From positions 186,001 to 250,000 of the forward strand of contig NZ_CP013854.1 in NCBI RefSeq assembly GCF_001698125.1: 64,000 nucleotides of DNA. Direction: 5' to 3'. Shown here in pieces: positions 10,960 to 20,233 of this stretch; position 1 is the stretch's first letter, and each line of letters starts with the position of its first letter. The DNA is from Pseudonocardia sp. HH130630-07 (GTDB lineage: Bacteria > Actinomycetota > Actinomycetes > Mycobacteriales > Pseudonocardiaceae). The position numbers and the translations under genes are program-made. The notes under the pieces were generated by a model that had not been told where the DNA came from, did no database searches, and saw nothing but the letters and a program-made list of their open reading frames with translations.

Positions 10960-11937
10960 TCAGCCCCGGCGGGCGACGTCCCTGGCCAGCGTCGCGGCAC
11001 CCACCACGGCCGCGGCGCCGCCCAGCTGGGCCGTCCGGATGCGGGCGAGCGGGCGGTTCCCGGCGCCGGTGAGGATCCGGCCGTAGTGGTCGCGGGCGGC
11101 GTCGAGGAACTGCGGGGCCGAGGTCGACACGCCGCCGGCGATCACGACGACGTCCGGGTCGAACAGGTCGGCGACCAGCGACAGGCCCTCCCCCAGCCAG
11201 CGCGCCATGTCCGCGACCGCGGCCCGGCCCACCGGGTCGCCCTCGCGGGCGGCGGTCGCGACCCGCTTCCCGGTGATCGATCCGGGATCCCGGGCCGCCT
11301 CCCGGACCAGCACCGACGGTCCCGGCGCGTCCACTGCGGAGATCATCTCCAGCGCGGTCGTGGCCAGCGCCGTCCCGCTGCAGTAGCGCTCCCAGCAGCC
11401 GCGCTTGCCGCACGGGCAGGCCCGGCCGTCCGGGACGACCCGCAGGTGCCCCAACTCGGGAGCGACACCGTGGGCGCCGCGGAACAGCTCGCCGCCGAGC
11501 AGCAGGGCACCGCCGATCCCGGTGCCCAGCGCGATCAGGACGACGGTGGACGCCCCGGCCGCGGCCCCGAACCGGCGCTCGGCGAGCGCGGCGGCGTTGG
11601 CGTCGTGCTCGACGACGACCGGCAGGCCGCCGAGCCGCGCCGAGATCCGCTCGGCGACCGGGGCGTCGCGCCAGGACAGGTGCGGGGCGTAGCGGACGAG
11701 GCCGCGCGGGGCGTCGACGAACCCGGCCAGCGCGAGACCGGCCGCGCCGACCCGGTGCCGGGTGCGCAGCTCGTCGGCCGCACCGGCGATGGCGGCCTCC
11801 AGCGCGTCGTCGGTCCGCGGGGTCGGGACGCTGACGGTGTCGCGGACCTCGCCGTCGGCGTCGACCACACCGGCCCGGACGCTGGTCCCGCCGACGTCGA
11901 CCCCGATCGTGAGCCCCTCGGGGGTCCGCGGGCTCAC
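10960..11937 (-). CDS. glkA: ROK family glucokinase
   Basis: A 325-residue sugar kinase predicted to make glucose 6-phosphate. The ATP-binding DVGGTSVRAG motif is near 14-23, the catalytic Asp lies in VVEHDANAAA, GTGIGGALL binds phosphate, and the ROK zinc site appears as ELGHLRV followed by CPCGKRGCWE. There is no N-terminal helix-turn-helix, so it is an enzyme rather than a ROK repressor. GTG at 11937 overlaps the stop of the upstream Cys-rich gene (GTGA), so it is the last gene of a six-gene operon running from 15296. In Streptomyces, glkA mediates glucose repression; a similar role here is inference. Confidence 0.9.
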   Translation of the reverse strand: MSPRTPEGLTIGVDVGGTSVRAGVVDADGEVRDTVSVPTPRTDDALEAAIAGAADELRTRHRVGAAGLALAGFVDAPRGLVRYAPHLSWRDAPVAERISARLGGLPVVVEHDANAAALAERRFGAAAGASTVVLIALGTGIGGALLLGGELFRGAHGVAPELGHLRVVPDGRACPCGKRGCWERYCSGTALATTALEMISAVDAPGPSVLVREAARDPGSITGKRVATAAREGDPVGRAAVADMARWLGEGLSLVADLFDPDVVVIAGGVSTSAPQFLDAARDHYGRILTGAGNRPLARIRTAQLGGAAAVVGAATLARDVARRG

Positions 11938-12320
11938 GTCCGGTGCACCACGATCCGCTGGACCGACCGGCCGCCGCGCGGGCGGGGCCCGGCCGCGCCG
12001 GACGCGGGGTGCGGGGCGGCCGGACGGCCGGTGGCGGGCCCGGCGGGCGGGTCACCGTCCTCCAGCGCGGACAGCAGCACCGTCAGCAGGCCGGTGGCGT
12101 GCTCCGCGAGACCGGCCAGGAGATCGGCACGCTCGCCGCGCAGCACGGCGAGCACCGCGCACACCGGGCAGGAGTTGCAGGCCGGGCCCGCGTCCGCCCG
12201 GCCCGGGTCGGCCGCCGGCGCCTGCAGCGCGCCGCGCAGCCGTTCCAGCAGCTGGCGGGCCGCCACCCGCAGGTCGTCCGGGACGCCGGCGTGCGACCCG
12301 CAGCAGCCCGCGGTGCTCAC
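11934..12320 (-). CDS. Conserved small protein with N-terminal and central cysteine pairs
   Basis: A 128-residue protein beginning MSTAGCCGS with a central CNSCPVCAVLAVLRGERADLLAGLAEHA segment, so several Cys could bind metal. The C-terminal 40 residues are Pro/Gly/Arg-rich. I recognise the CxxCPxC..LRGER pattern as typical of a small uncharacterised actinobacterial protein encoded beside the ArsA-like ATPase, but no function is known. GTG at 12320 overlaps the ATPase stop, and its own TGA overlaps the glkA GTG, so both junctions are GTGA and translation is probably coupled. Confidence 0.75.
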   Translation of the reverse strand: MSTAGCCGSHAGVPDDLRVAARQLLERLRGALQAPAADPGRADAGPACNSCPVCAVLAVLRGERADLLAGLAEHATGLLTVLLSALEDGDPPAGPATGRPAAPHPASGAAGPRPRGGRSVQRIVVHRT

Positions 12321-13564
12321 GACGTCATCCAGGTGCCGGGGTCGGGTACGAAGCTGATCACCAGCCGGGCGTCGGCACCGGTGCCCTCGAGCCGGGCCCC
12401 GGTCGCCTCGCAGCGGCGCAGCACCGACGGGAGCGAGACGACCCGGCGGGAGAACCCGATCCCGACCACCATGTCGTCGCCGATCCGGGCCAGGTCCAGC
12501 GGCGCCTCCTGGGCCCCGGGCAGCGCGACGTCGAGCTCGAACGCGGTGTCGGCGGACACGCCGTGGCCCGCGGTGCGGCGCAGCTCCATCAGCGGGCGCT
12601 GCGGCGCGTCGTCCGGCGCACCCGCCGGATCGGCGTCGCGGTAGACCGACCGGGCCAGCTCGCGCAGCGACTCCACCCCGGTCGGCTCGGCCGAGGTGTA
12701 GCGGACCGCCGTCACCGGCACGTCGGCGCCGAGCTCGGTCAGCTCGCCGAGCACCGCCCGCTGTTCCGCGGCACGCTCGCGCAGCCAGCGGGCCGCCGGG
12801 CCGCGCAGCGAGGGCGGCGGGCCGGGCATCACCCGGTTGGCCAGCAGGGCGTCCACCCGCAGCTCGTGCAGCGCCAGCGCGGTCAGGGTGCGCCGGGTCT
12901 CCGCCGCGACCACCCGCTCCGGGGTGAGGACCAGCCGGATCGAGGTGCGGGTGCGGTCGGCGAGCAGGGCGCGCAGCCCGGCCAGCTGGTCGGCGAGCCC
13001 ACCGAGTGCGGCGACCGTGCGTTCCCAGCCGCCGACGTCGCCGCGGGCGCCCGCCAGGTTCGCGACCAGGCCCCGGACCGCCCTGCGGTGCGCCGGGAAC
13101 AGCCGCTCCAGGTAGCCCGACAACGCCTCGGGCAGGGTGAGCAGGCGCAGGGTCTCCGCGGTCGGCCCGCAGTCGACGACGACGACGTCGTACTCCCCCG
13201 AGTCGGCGAACCGCTGCACCTCGACCAGCGCGAGGAGGTCCTCCACTCCGGGCAGCACGGTCAGCTCGTCGGCGACCAGCTCGTCGACGCCGGCTCCGGC
13301 GAGCATCGTGCGCAGGTGCTCCTGCAGTTCACCCCAGGCGCCCTCCACCAGGTGCCGGGCCTCGATGTGGGCGCCCCACAGGTTCTCCGCGACCGGGGTG
13401 GGCTCGGCGCCCAGCTCGGTACCGAGCGCGTCGCCGAGCGAGTGCGCGGGATCGGTCGACACGACGAGCGCGGTCCGGCCGGACCCGGCGAGCAGCGCGG
13501 CCGTGGCCGCGGCCAGGGTGGTCTTGCCGACCCCGCCCTTGCCGGTGAACAGCACGACGCGCAC
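12317..13564 (-). CDS. ArsA/GET3-family ATPase (Rv2184c-like)
   Basis: A 415-residue P-loop ATPase. The deviant Walker A motif GKGGVGKTT is at residues about 8-16, switch I is DPAHSLGDALG, and switch II reads VVDCGPTAETLRLL. This class inserts tail-anchored proteins or energises export. The mycobacterial homologue Rv2184c is uncharacterised as far as I know. No arsenite genes are nearby, so an ars function is unlikely. GTG at 13564 gives the usual N-terminus (VRVVLFTGKGG); no ribosome site precedes it, suggesting a leaderless or coupled start. An SRPBCC gene ends 71 bp upstream on the same strand, as in the mycobacterial block. Confidence 0.87.
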   Translation of the reverse strand: MRVVLFTGKGGVGKTTLAAATAALLAGSGRTALVVSTDPAHSLGDALGTELGAEPTPVAENLWGAHIEARHLVEGAWGELQEHLRTMLAGAGVDELVADELTVLPGVEDLLALVEVQRFADSGEYDVVVVDCGPTAETLRLLTLPEALSGYLERLFPAHRRAVRGLVANLAGARGDVGGWERTVAALGGLADQLAGLRALLADRTRTSIRLVLTPERVVAAETRRTLTALALHELRVDALLANRVMPGPPPSLRGPAARWLRERAAEQRAVLGELTELGADVPVTAVRYTSAEPTGVESLRELARSVYRDADPAGAPDDAPQRPLMELRRTAGHGVSADTAFELDVALPGAQEAPLDLARIGDDMVVGIGFSRRVVSLPSVLRRCEATGARLEGTGADARLVISFVPDPGTWMTS

Positions 13565-13635
13565 GGAGCGGAGGGTAACGATCGCCGGGGTGTGACCTCC
13601 GACCGGCTCCGGCCGATCCGGGCGGGCCGGGGCCG

Positions 13636-14073
13636 TCAGCCCTTCTCGACGCGCCGCTTGAGTCCCTTGAGCGCCGCGTCGATGATCACCTTCTCGGCCT
13701 TGCGGCGCAGCATCCCGATCATCGGGAAGTTCACCTCGACCGACAGCTCGTAGGTGACGGTGGTGCCGCCGGCGTCCGGGTCCAGGCGGTAGGCGCCGTC
13801 CTGCGCCTTCTGGATCCCGCCCTTCGCCAGCGACCAGGACACCGAGCGGTCGTCGGCGGCCCAGACGTAGTCGAGGGTGTAGGTGTCCTTGATGGCGCCG
13901 GCGTCCATCGAGAAGCGGACCTGCTCGGCCCGCTCCCCGGCGCCCGGGTCCAGGATCTCGACCGCGGTGATCTGGTCGGTCCACTCCGGGTACGACGCGA
14001 AGTCCGCGACGACCGCCATCACCCGCTCCGGCGGGGCGTCGATGTGGATCGAGGAGGTGGTCGCGTCGGCCAT
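13636..14073 (-). CDS. SRPBCC (START/Bet v1-like) protein, Rv2185c type
   Basis: A 145-residue lipid-binding-fold protein. It starts MADATTSSIHIDAPPERVMAVVADFASYPEWTD, the typical polyketide-cyclase/coenzyme-Q-binding opening, and ends with a long C-terminal helix (AEKVIIDAALKGLKRRVEKG). Rv2185c (TB16.3) is the mycobacterial counterpart and also sits between the ArsA-like ATPase and FadD15. A hydrophobic ligand, perhaps a fatty acid given the neighbours, is inferred. The ATG at 14073 is followed by canonical sequence. Confidence 0.88.
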   Translation of the reverse strand: MADATTSSIHIDAPPERVMAVVADFASYPEWTDQITAVEILDPGAGERAEQVRFSMDAGAIKDTYTLDYVWAADDRSVSWSLAKGGIQKAQDGAYRLDPDAGGTTVTYELSVEVNFPMIGMLRRKAEKVIIDAALKGLKRRVEKG

Positions 14074-14093
14074 GCCGGGAGGCTATCCGGTGC

Positions 14094-14888
14094 CTAGAGG
14101 TACAGCACGTAGGGCCGCGCCAGCACGCGGAAGTGCCCGGCGTTGACGCACTCGGTGCGCCCGATCCGGGCCCGGCGGTGCAGCGGCTGGTGGACGTGCC
14201 CGAACATCGCGTGCGACGGCTGCTCGGCGGCGATCCGCCCGGCCAGCGGCCCGCTGGCCAGCTCGGCCCGCCGGGTGACGACGTCGTAGGTCAGGCCGGC
14301 GTGCGCGGGCGGGACGTGCGTGCACAGCACGTCGGCCGGGCCGAGCGCGGCGAGCCGGTCGGACCAGTCCCCGTGGGCGAGGAGGTGGGGCTGCCACGGC
14401 CCGGTCCGCCGCGGGTCCACACCGGGTGGCAGCGGCACGCCGCCGAGGAACCCGATCCGCACCCCGCCGATCGTGAGGACCCGGCCGTCGGCGGCGACGA
14501 CGCCGTCGACGTCCGGCCAGGCCCGCGGCAGGTCGACGTTGCCGGGGATCGCCCACACCGGCACCCCGAGCCCGGCGAGTACGCCGAACAGCTCGGCGTA
14601 CTGCTCGGACACGGCCTCCTCGACCGCGGCCGCCGGGTCGTCGAACCGGGCCCAGGACCGCTCCAGGAGGCCGAGCATCTCGGCCCGGGGCGCGCCGATC
14701 CGGCGCAGCCGGCCGAACTCGGCGGAGACCTGCTCCCCGAGCAGCCGGGCCACGATGCCGTTGGACGGGTCCCGGTAGTCGATGAACTCCAGCAGGTCCC
14801 CGAGCACGATCAGGCCGTCGGCCCCGTCCGCGGCGCGGGCGAGGGCACCGGCGTTGCCGTGGACGTCGCTGATGACGTGCAGCCGCAC
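14094..14888 (-). CDS. Metallophosphoesterase (calcineurin-like)
   Basis: A 264-residue cytoplasmic hydrolase. Metal-binding motifs occur in order: DVHGN (about 8-12), GDLLE (about 30), GNVD (a GNHD variant, near 117), THVPP and GHVH (near 231). These coordinate two metals in phosphoesterases acting on nucleotides, sugars or phospholipids; the substrate cannot be predicted. GTG at 14888 lies 3 bp after the stop of the upstream SRPBCC-like gene, showing co-transcription. The unusual NVD instead of NHD keeps the Asn ligand. Confidence 0.87.
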   Translation of the reverse strand: MRLHVISDVHGNAGALARAADGADGLIVLGDLLEFIDYRDPSNGIVARLLGEQVSAEFGRLRRIGAPRAEMLGLLERSWARFDDPAAAVEEAVSEQYAELFGVLAGLGVPVWAIPGNVDLPRAWPDVDGVVAADGRVLTIGGVRIGFLGGVPLPPGVDPRRTGPWQPHLLAHGDWSDRLAALGPADVLCTHVPPAHAGLTYDVVTRRAELASGPLAGRIAAEQPSHAMFGHVHQPLHRRARIGRTECVNAGHFRVLARPYVLYL

Positions 14889-14891
14889 CCC

Positions 14892-15296
14892 TCAGCCCCC
14901 CGCGAGCGGCGGGACCCCGGCCGGGCGGCCGGCCTCCAGCCGTCGTTTGAGGGCGAAGGCGTGCGCCTTGAACTCCCGGTGCCTGCGGACGGACTCGGCC
15001 CGGCCGAGCCGGCGCGACCGGGCGGCACGGGAGCCGGGTCCCGGCTCGGCGCGCAGGAAGAAGTGCAGGACGGTGCCGTCGAGCACCTCCTCGCACCAGA
15101 CCTCCATCGTCCCGGTCAGCGCCCCGGTGACGGTCCACCGGATCCCGGCCGGGCCGCGGTCGTGGGCGATCTCCGGGCGCAGGTCCGGCCAGTACGCCGC
15201 CCAGCGCGCCCGGTCGGCGAACTCGGCGGCCACCCGTTCCCGGGCGACCGCCAGGAACGTCTCGTCGATCACGTCCACGGCGGGCACGGGGTGCAC
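14892..15296 (-). CDS. SRPBCC-like protein (Rv2186c position)
   Basis: A roughly 134-residue protein first in the six-gene operon. It contains VIDETFLAVARERVAAEFAD, then TGALTGTMEVWCEEVLDGTVLHFFLRAEP, a beta-sheet pattern typical of polyketide-cyclase folds, and ends with an Arg-rich helix. I set the start at the GTG at 15296 where the fold begins; the frame stays open much further upstream without homology, so the exact start is uncertain. The position opposite fadD matches Rv2186c. Function unknown; the pairing of two SRPBCC proteins with an acyl-CoA synthetase suggests lipid handling. Confidence 0.72.
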   Translation of the reverse strand: MHPVPAVDVIDETFLAVARERVAAEFADRARWAAYWPDLRPEIAHDRGPAGIRWTVTGALTGTMEVWCEEVLDGTVLHFFLRAEPGPGSRAARSRRLGRAESVRRHREFKAHAFALKRRLEAGRPAGVPPLAGG

Positions 15297-15380
15297 GGTG
15301 GCCAGCGTGCCATCCCGCCGGCCGGTCACCGGCGCGGGTACCGTTCCGCATCCGTAATGCCCGATTCGATGTACTCGACC

Positions 15381-15396
15381 CCTACCACCCGGTAGG
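15381..15396. promoter_or_regulatory. Palindrome in the fadD divergent promoter region
   Basis: CCTACCACCCGGTAGG has 6-bp perfect arms around ACCC, in the 178-bp space between the divergent SRPBCC-like and acyl-CoA synthetase genes. TetR-type fatty-acid regulators bind sites of this general size. No regulator gene is adjacent, so this is a candidate only. Confidence 0.35.
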
Positions 15397-15474
15397 TTCG
15401 GGCTCCAGCAGGTCGGGCCCGGTTCCGGCCGTGCGTCGCCGAAGCCCTGTCGAGGCCGCCAGGAGGTCGATCCC

Positions 15475-17310
15475 GTGCGCGAGTACAGCGTTCCCGCCAC
15501 CGTGTCCGTTGGGGCCGAGGAGTCGCTCGCCGACGCCGTCTTCTCGACCGCGGCCGAGTACCCCGACCACGTGCTGTACCGGCGCAAGGGCTCCTCGGGC
15601 AGCTGGGACGACGTGCCGGCGCGGGAGTTCGCCGAGCAGGTGCTGCGGCTCGCCGCCGGCCTCGTCGCCGCCGGTGTGCAGGCCGGCGACCGGGTCGCGC
15701 TGCTGTCGCGGACCCGGTACGAGTGGACGCTGTTCGACTACGCGATCCTCACCGCGGGCGCGGTCACCGTCCCGATCTACGAGACGTCCGCACCGGACCA
15801 GATCTCCTGGATCATGTCGGACTCGGGCGCGGTCGCGATCGTCGTCGAGACGGCCGAGCACGCGGAGTCCGTGGAGAAGGTCCGCGGCGACCTGGCCGAC
15901 CTGCGCCACGTGTGGCAGATCGACCCCGCCGGCTCGGCCCCGGACGCACCGTCGGGCGTCGAGCAGCTGCGCGGGCTCGGCACCGGCACCACCGACGAGA
16001 CCGTGCACGCCCGGCGCACCGCCGTGCGGGCCGACGACCTCTGCACGCTGATCTACACCTCCGGCACCACCGGCCGTCCGAAGGGCTGCGAGCTCACCCA
16101 CCGCAACCTGCTCACCGAGTGCCGGACGGTGATGGCGACGCTGCCGGACCTGCTCAGCGCGGACGGCTCGGTGCTGCTGTTCCTGCCACTGGCGCACGTC
16201 TTCGGCAAGGCGATCCAGTGCGGCTCCTTGATGAGCCGCACCACGGTCGGGCACAGCCCGGACGTGAAGACCCTGCTCCCCGACCTGGCGGAGTTCCGGC
16301 CGACGTTCCTGCTCGCGGTGCCCAGGGTGTTCGAGAAGGTCTTCAACGGCGCCCGGCTCAAGGCGCACGACGGCGGCAAGGGCCGGATCTTCGACGCGGC
16401 CGTGGACACCGCGATCGCCTACTCCGAGGCGCTCGACACCGGCGGTCCCGGGCTGCTGCTGCGGGCCCGGCACGCACTGTTCGACGCGCTGGTCTACGGC
16501 AAGCTGCGGGCGGCCGTCGGCGGACGGGTCCGGGCGGCGGTCTCCGGCTCCGCACCGCTCGGTGCCCGCCTCGGCCACTTCTTCCGCGGCGCGGGCCTGC
16601 TCGTGCTGGAGGGCTACGGCCTCACCGAGACCTCGGCCGGCATCACCATCAACACCCGCGACGCCCAGCGGATCGGTTCGGTCGGCCGTCCGATGCCCGG
16701 GTGCGCGGCGCGGATCGCCGAGGACGGGGAGATCCTGCTGCGCAGCGATCTCGTCTTCCGCGGCTACTGGCACAACGAGGCCGCGTCCGGCGAGGCGCTC
16801 GAGCAGGACGGCTGGTTCCACACCGGCGACATCGGTGAGATCGACGACGCCGGCTTCGTCACGATCACCGGCCGGAAGAAGGAGATCATCGTGACCGCGG
16901 GCGGGAAGAACGTCGCCCCGGCCGTGCTGGAGGACCGGCTGCGGGCGCACCCGCTGGTCGGCCAGTGCATCGTGCTCGGTGACCAGAAGCCGTTCATCTC
17001 CGCGCTGGTCACGATCGATCCGGAGGCCCTGCCCGGCTGGCGGGAGCGCAACGGCAAGCCGGCCGGCGACGCCGGATCGGCCGCGGACCTGGTCGACGAC
17101 CCGGAGCTGCGCGGCGAGGTCGCGGCCGCGGTCGAGGAGGCCAACCAGGCGGTGTCGAGGGCCGAGCAGATCCGCAAGTTCCGGATCCTGCCCGCCGACT
17201 TCACCGAGGCAGCGGGCGAGCTGACCCCGACGATGAAGGTGAAGCGCGCCGTCGTCCTGCAGTCCCACTCCGAGGACATCGAGGCCCTCTACTCGGGCAC
17301 CGCCTCCTGA
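15475..17310 (+). CDS. fadD15: Long-chain fatty acid-CoA ligase (FadD15 type)
   Basis: A 611-residue AMP-forming ligase that activates fatty acids to acyl-CoA. The AMP-binding P-loop YTSGTTGRPKG is at 194-204, the GYGLTETSAG acyl-adenylate motif is near 381, and HTGDIGEID plus GRKKEIIVTAGGKN form the hinge and C-terminal lid. The terminal region retains a Lys in the TPTMKVKR motif used for adenylation. GTG at 15475 follows AGGAGG by about 9 nt. It ends at a strong hairpin shared with the convergent PimB-like gene. Rv2187 (FadD15) occupies the same place beside PimB' in mycobacteria. Confidence 0.94.
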   Translation: MREYSVPATVSVGAEESLADAVFSTAAEYPDHVLYRRKGSSGSWDDVPAREFAEQVLRLAAGLVAAGVQAGDRVALLSRTRYEWTLFDYAILTAGAVTVPIYETSAPDQISWIMSDSGAVAIVVETAEHAESVEKVRGDLADLRHVWQIDPAGSAPDAPSGVEQLRGLGTGTTDETVHARRTAVRADDLCTLIYTSGTTGRPKGCELTHRNLLTECRTVMATLPDLLSADGSVLLFLPLAHVFGKAIQCGSLMSRTTVGHSPDVKTLLPDLAEFRPTFLLAVPRVFEKVFNGARLKAHDGGKGRIFDAAVDTAIAYSEALDTGGPGLLLRARHALFDALVYGKLRAAVGGRVRAAVSGSAPLGARLGHFFRGAGLLVLEGYGLTETSAGITINTRDAQRIGSVGRPMPGCAARIAEDGEILLRSDLVFRGYWHNEAASGEALEQDGWFHTGDIGEIDDAGFVTITGRKKEIIVTAGGKNVAPAVLEDRLRAHPLVGQCIVLGDQKPFISALVTIDPEALPGWRERNGKPAGDAGSAADLVDDPELRGEVAAAVEEANQAVSRAEQIRKFRILPADFTEAAGELTPTMKVKRAVVLQSHSEDIEALYSGTAS

Positions 17311-17324
17311 CCCCGCCCCGGAAC

Positions 17325-17375
17325 GCACTCATGGAGCTTCGGCCCGGTCCGACCGGGCCGAAGCTCCATGAGTGC
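17325..17375. terminator. Long perfect inverted repeat, bidirectional terminator
   Basis: Arms 17325-17349 and 17351-17375 are 25 bp each, perfectly complementary, separated by one base. The arm begins GCACTCATGGAGCTTCGG. It lies between convergent fadD15 and the PimB-like gene and ends both. No T-run follows on either strand. The stop codon and last 13 or so codons of the PimB-like gene are inside the palindrome. Confidence 0.8.
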
Positions 17376-18522
17376 CGCCGGGACGGGTGGGGTGCAGGAA
17401 GGCGTGCAGGCGGGCGGCGGAGGTGGCGGCGCTCGCGGTCCGGGTGATCCGGGCGCGACCGGCCCGGCCCAGTGCGGCGGCCAGGGCGGGATCGGCGAGC
17501 AGCTCGACGACCCGTCCGGCGACGGCGGTGACGTCCCGGCCGGGGACCACGTACCCGGTGCCGCCGTCCTCGACCGTCTCCGGCGCCCCGCCCGAGTCGC
17601 CGACGACCACCGGCAGCCCGCACGCCGCCGCCTCCAGGGCCGCGATGCCGAGGCCCTCCACGTCCAGCCCGCCGAGCCGGGTCCGGCAGGGCAGCGCGAA
17701 CACGTCGCCCACCGCGTGGTGCGCGGGCAGCTCGGCTGCCGGGACCCCGCCGGTGAGCACGACGGCGTCGCCGACCCCGTGCCGGACCGCGAGCCGCCGC
17801 AGCCGGTCCCGGTCCGGGCCGGCGCCGACGAGCAGCAACCGGGCGCCGGGCACCCGGGCCCGGATCCGGGGCAGCGCGGCGACGAGGACGTCCTGACCCT
17901 TGCGCGGCACCAGCCGGGACACGCACGTGACGACCGGTGCCGACCCGAGCCGGTACCGCTCCCGCAGCGCCGCGCGGGCCGCGGGATCCGGGGCGAACCG
18001 GCCGGTGTCGACCGGCGGCGGCAGTGGTTCCAGGGCGGCGCCGGGCCCGAACGCCGCCGCGATCCGGTCCCGGGTCCAGCGCGAGACGGTGGTGACGACG
18101 TCGGCGTCGGCCCCGATCCGGCGGACCGCCGCACGGGCGCCGGGGAGCATCGACCAGCCGACCTCGTGGCCGTGCGTGGAGGCGACGACCCGCTCGACGC
18201 CCGCACGCCGGCGCAGGTGCGGGCCGAGCAGCCCGAGCGGGGCGGCCGCCCCGAACCAGACGGCCTCGATCCCGTGGGCGCGGACCAGCCGGGTCGCGGC
18301 GTCGGCCACCGCCGGGCCGGGCAGCATCGGCAGCCCGGTCGCCGACCGGTACCGGTGCACGGGGTACGCCTGGGCGGCGTCGAACGCGGCGGCGCCCCGC
18401 CAGGCCGGAGCGAGGACGACGAGATCGCCCGCGGGCAGCCCGGCGGCGAGATCGTGCAGGTAGCTCTGGATCCCACCGGGCCGGGGCGGGAAGTCGTTGG
18501 TCACCAGCAGCGTGCGCGGCAC
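17329..18522 (-). CDS. pimB: GT4 glycosyltransferase, PimB-like mannosyltransferase
   Basis: A 397-residue GT-B enzyme. In mycobacteria PimB' (Rv2188c) adds the second mannose to phosphatidylinositol mannoside at the cytoplasmic membrane face. Visible features: TNDFPPRPGGIQSYLHDLA at the N-terminus, THGHEVGW, TCVSRLVPRKGQD at the start of the donor domain, and the EX7E region DVEGLGIAALEAAACGLPVV. GTG at 18522 gives a normal length and N-terminus. The C-terminal tail (after FLHP) is encoded by the terminator palindrome and reads HGASARSDRAEAP, so it is probably not functional. Next to FadD15, as in M. tuberculosis. Confidence 0.9.
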   Translation of the reverse strand: MPRTLLVTNDFPPRPGGIQSYLHDLAAGLPAGDLVVLAPAWRGAAAFDAAQAYPVHRYRSATGLPMLPGPAVADAATRLVRAHGIEAVWFGAAAPLGLLGPHLRRRAGVERVVASTHGHEVGWSMLPGARAAVRRIGADADVVTTVSRWTRDRIAAAFGPGAALEPLPPPVDTGRFAPDPAARAALRERYRLGSAPVVTCVSRLVPRKGQDVLVAALPRIRARVPGARLLLVGAGPDRDRLRRLAVRHGVGDAVVLTGGVPAAELPAHHAVGDVFALPCRTRLGGLDVEGLGIAALEAAACGLPVVVGDSGGAPETVEDGGTGYVVPGRDVTAVAGRVVELLADPALAAALGRAGRARITRTASAATSAARLHAFLHPTRPGGTHGASARSDRAEAP

Positions 18523-18593
18523 GGCCGGGGAGCGTATCCGGGATCGGCCGGGGTCCGCCGCCGGGCCGGTGCGTGACGGCCGCGGACCGTCCC

Positions 18594-19118
18594 TCAGCCG
18601 GGTCCGCCCCGGCCCCGCGCGGCGACGCCCGGCGCCTGCTGCTCGCGCCGGACGGCCGCCTCGACCGCGGTGCCGATCCGGCGCAGGGTCGCCAGCTCGT
18701 GCGGTTCGAGCACGTCCACGAGCAGCGCCCGCACCGCGGCGACGTGCCCCGGTGCCGCGGCGACGACGACGTCGTACCCGGCCGCGGTCAGGGTCGCCGC
18801 AGTCCGCCGGCCGGATCCGGGGACCCGGGCCCTGGTGAGCAGGCCGCGCTTCTCCAACCGGCCCGCGACGTGCGACAACCGCGACAGCGACGCCGCGGTC
18901 CGCGCCGCCAGGTCGCTCATCCGCAGCGTGCGGTCCGGCTCCTCGGACAGCACCGACAGCACCATGTACTCGAAGAAGGTCAGCTCCGTCTCGCGCTGCA
19001 TCCGGGCGTCCAGCGCGGCCGGGAGGCTGATCATGATCGCGGAGTTGGCCAGCCACGCGGCCCGCTCCTCACCGTTCAGCCAGCGCGGTTCCGGATCCGC
19101 TGCGGTCTCCTCCGTCAT
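18594..19118 (-). CDS. MarR family transcriptional regulator
   Basis: A 174-residue winged-helix regulator. The central region LTFFEYMVLSVLSEEPDRTLRMSDLAARTAASLSRLSHVAGRLEKRGLL is the classic MarR DNA-binding domain. The C-terminus is Gly/Arg-rich. ATG at 19118 is chosen; an ATG at 19145 would add nine residues but overlaps operator-like DNA. It faces an aldo/keto reductase gene across 89 bp that contain two matching 19-bp palindromes (19134-19181), so it probably represses itself and the reductase, with release by an electrophile or phenolic compound (inference). Confidence 0.9.
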   Translation of the reverse strand: MTEETAADPEPRWLNGEERAAWLANSAIMISLPAALDARMQRETELTFFEYMVLSVLSEEPDRTLRMSDLAARTAASLSRLSHVAGRLEKRGLLTRARVPGSGRRTAATLTAAGYDVVVAAAPGHVAAVRALLVDVLEPHELATLRRIGTAVEAAVRREQQAPGVAARGRGGPG

Positions 19119-19133
19119 GCCGGCAGCGTACCC

Positions 19134-20179
<1,046 letters not shown>

Positions 20180-20233
20180 ACCGGGCCGACCGGCAGCACC
20201 GACGACCACCCCCCACGACTGGAGCAGACCGTC

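Noticed and set aside
10960..11937. ROK protein as a repressor of the sugar operon
   Set aside because: It lacks an N-terminal helix-turn-helix and retains all kinase motifs.
12317..13564. Arsenite efflux ATPase
   Set aside because: No arsB, arsR or arsC nearby; position and neighbours match Rv2184c.
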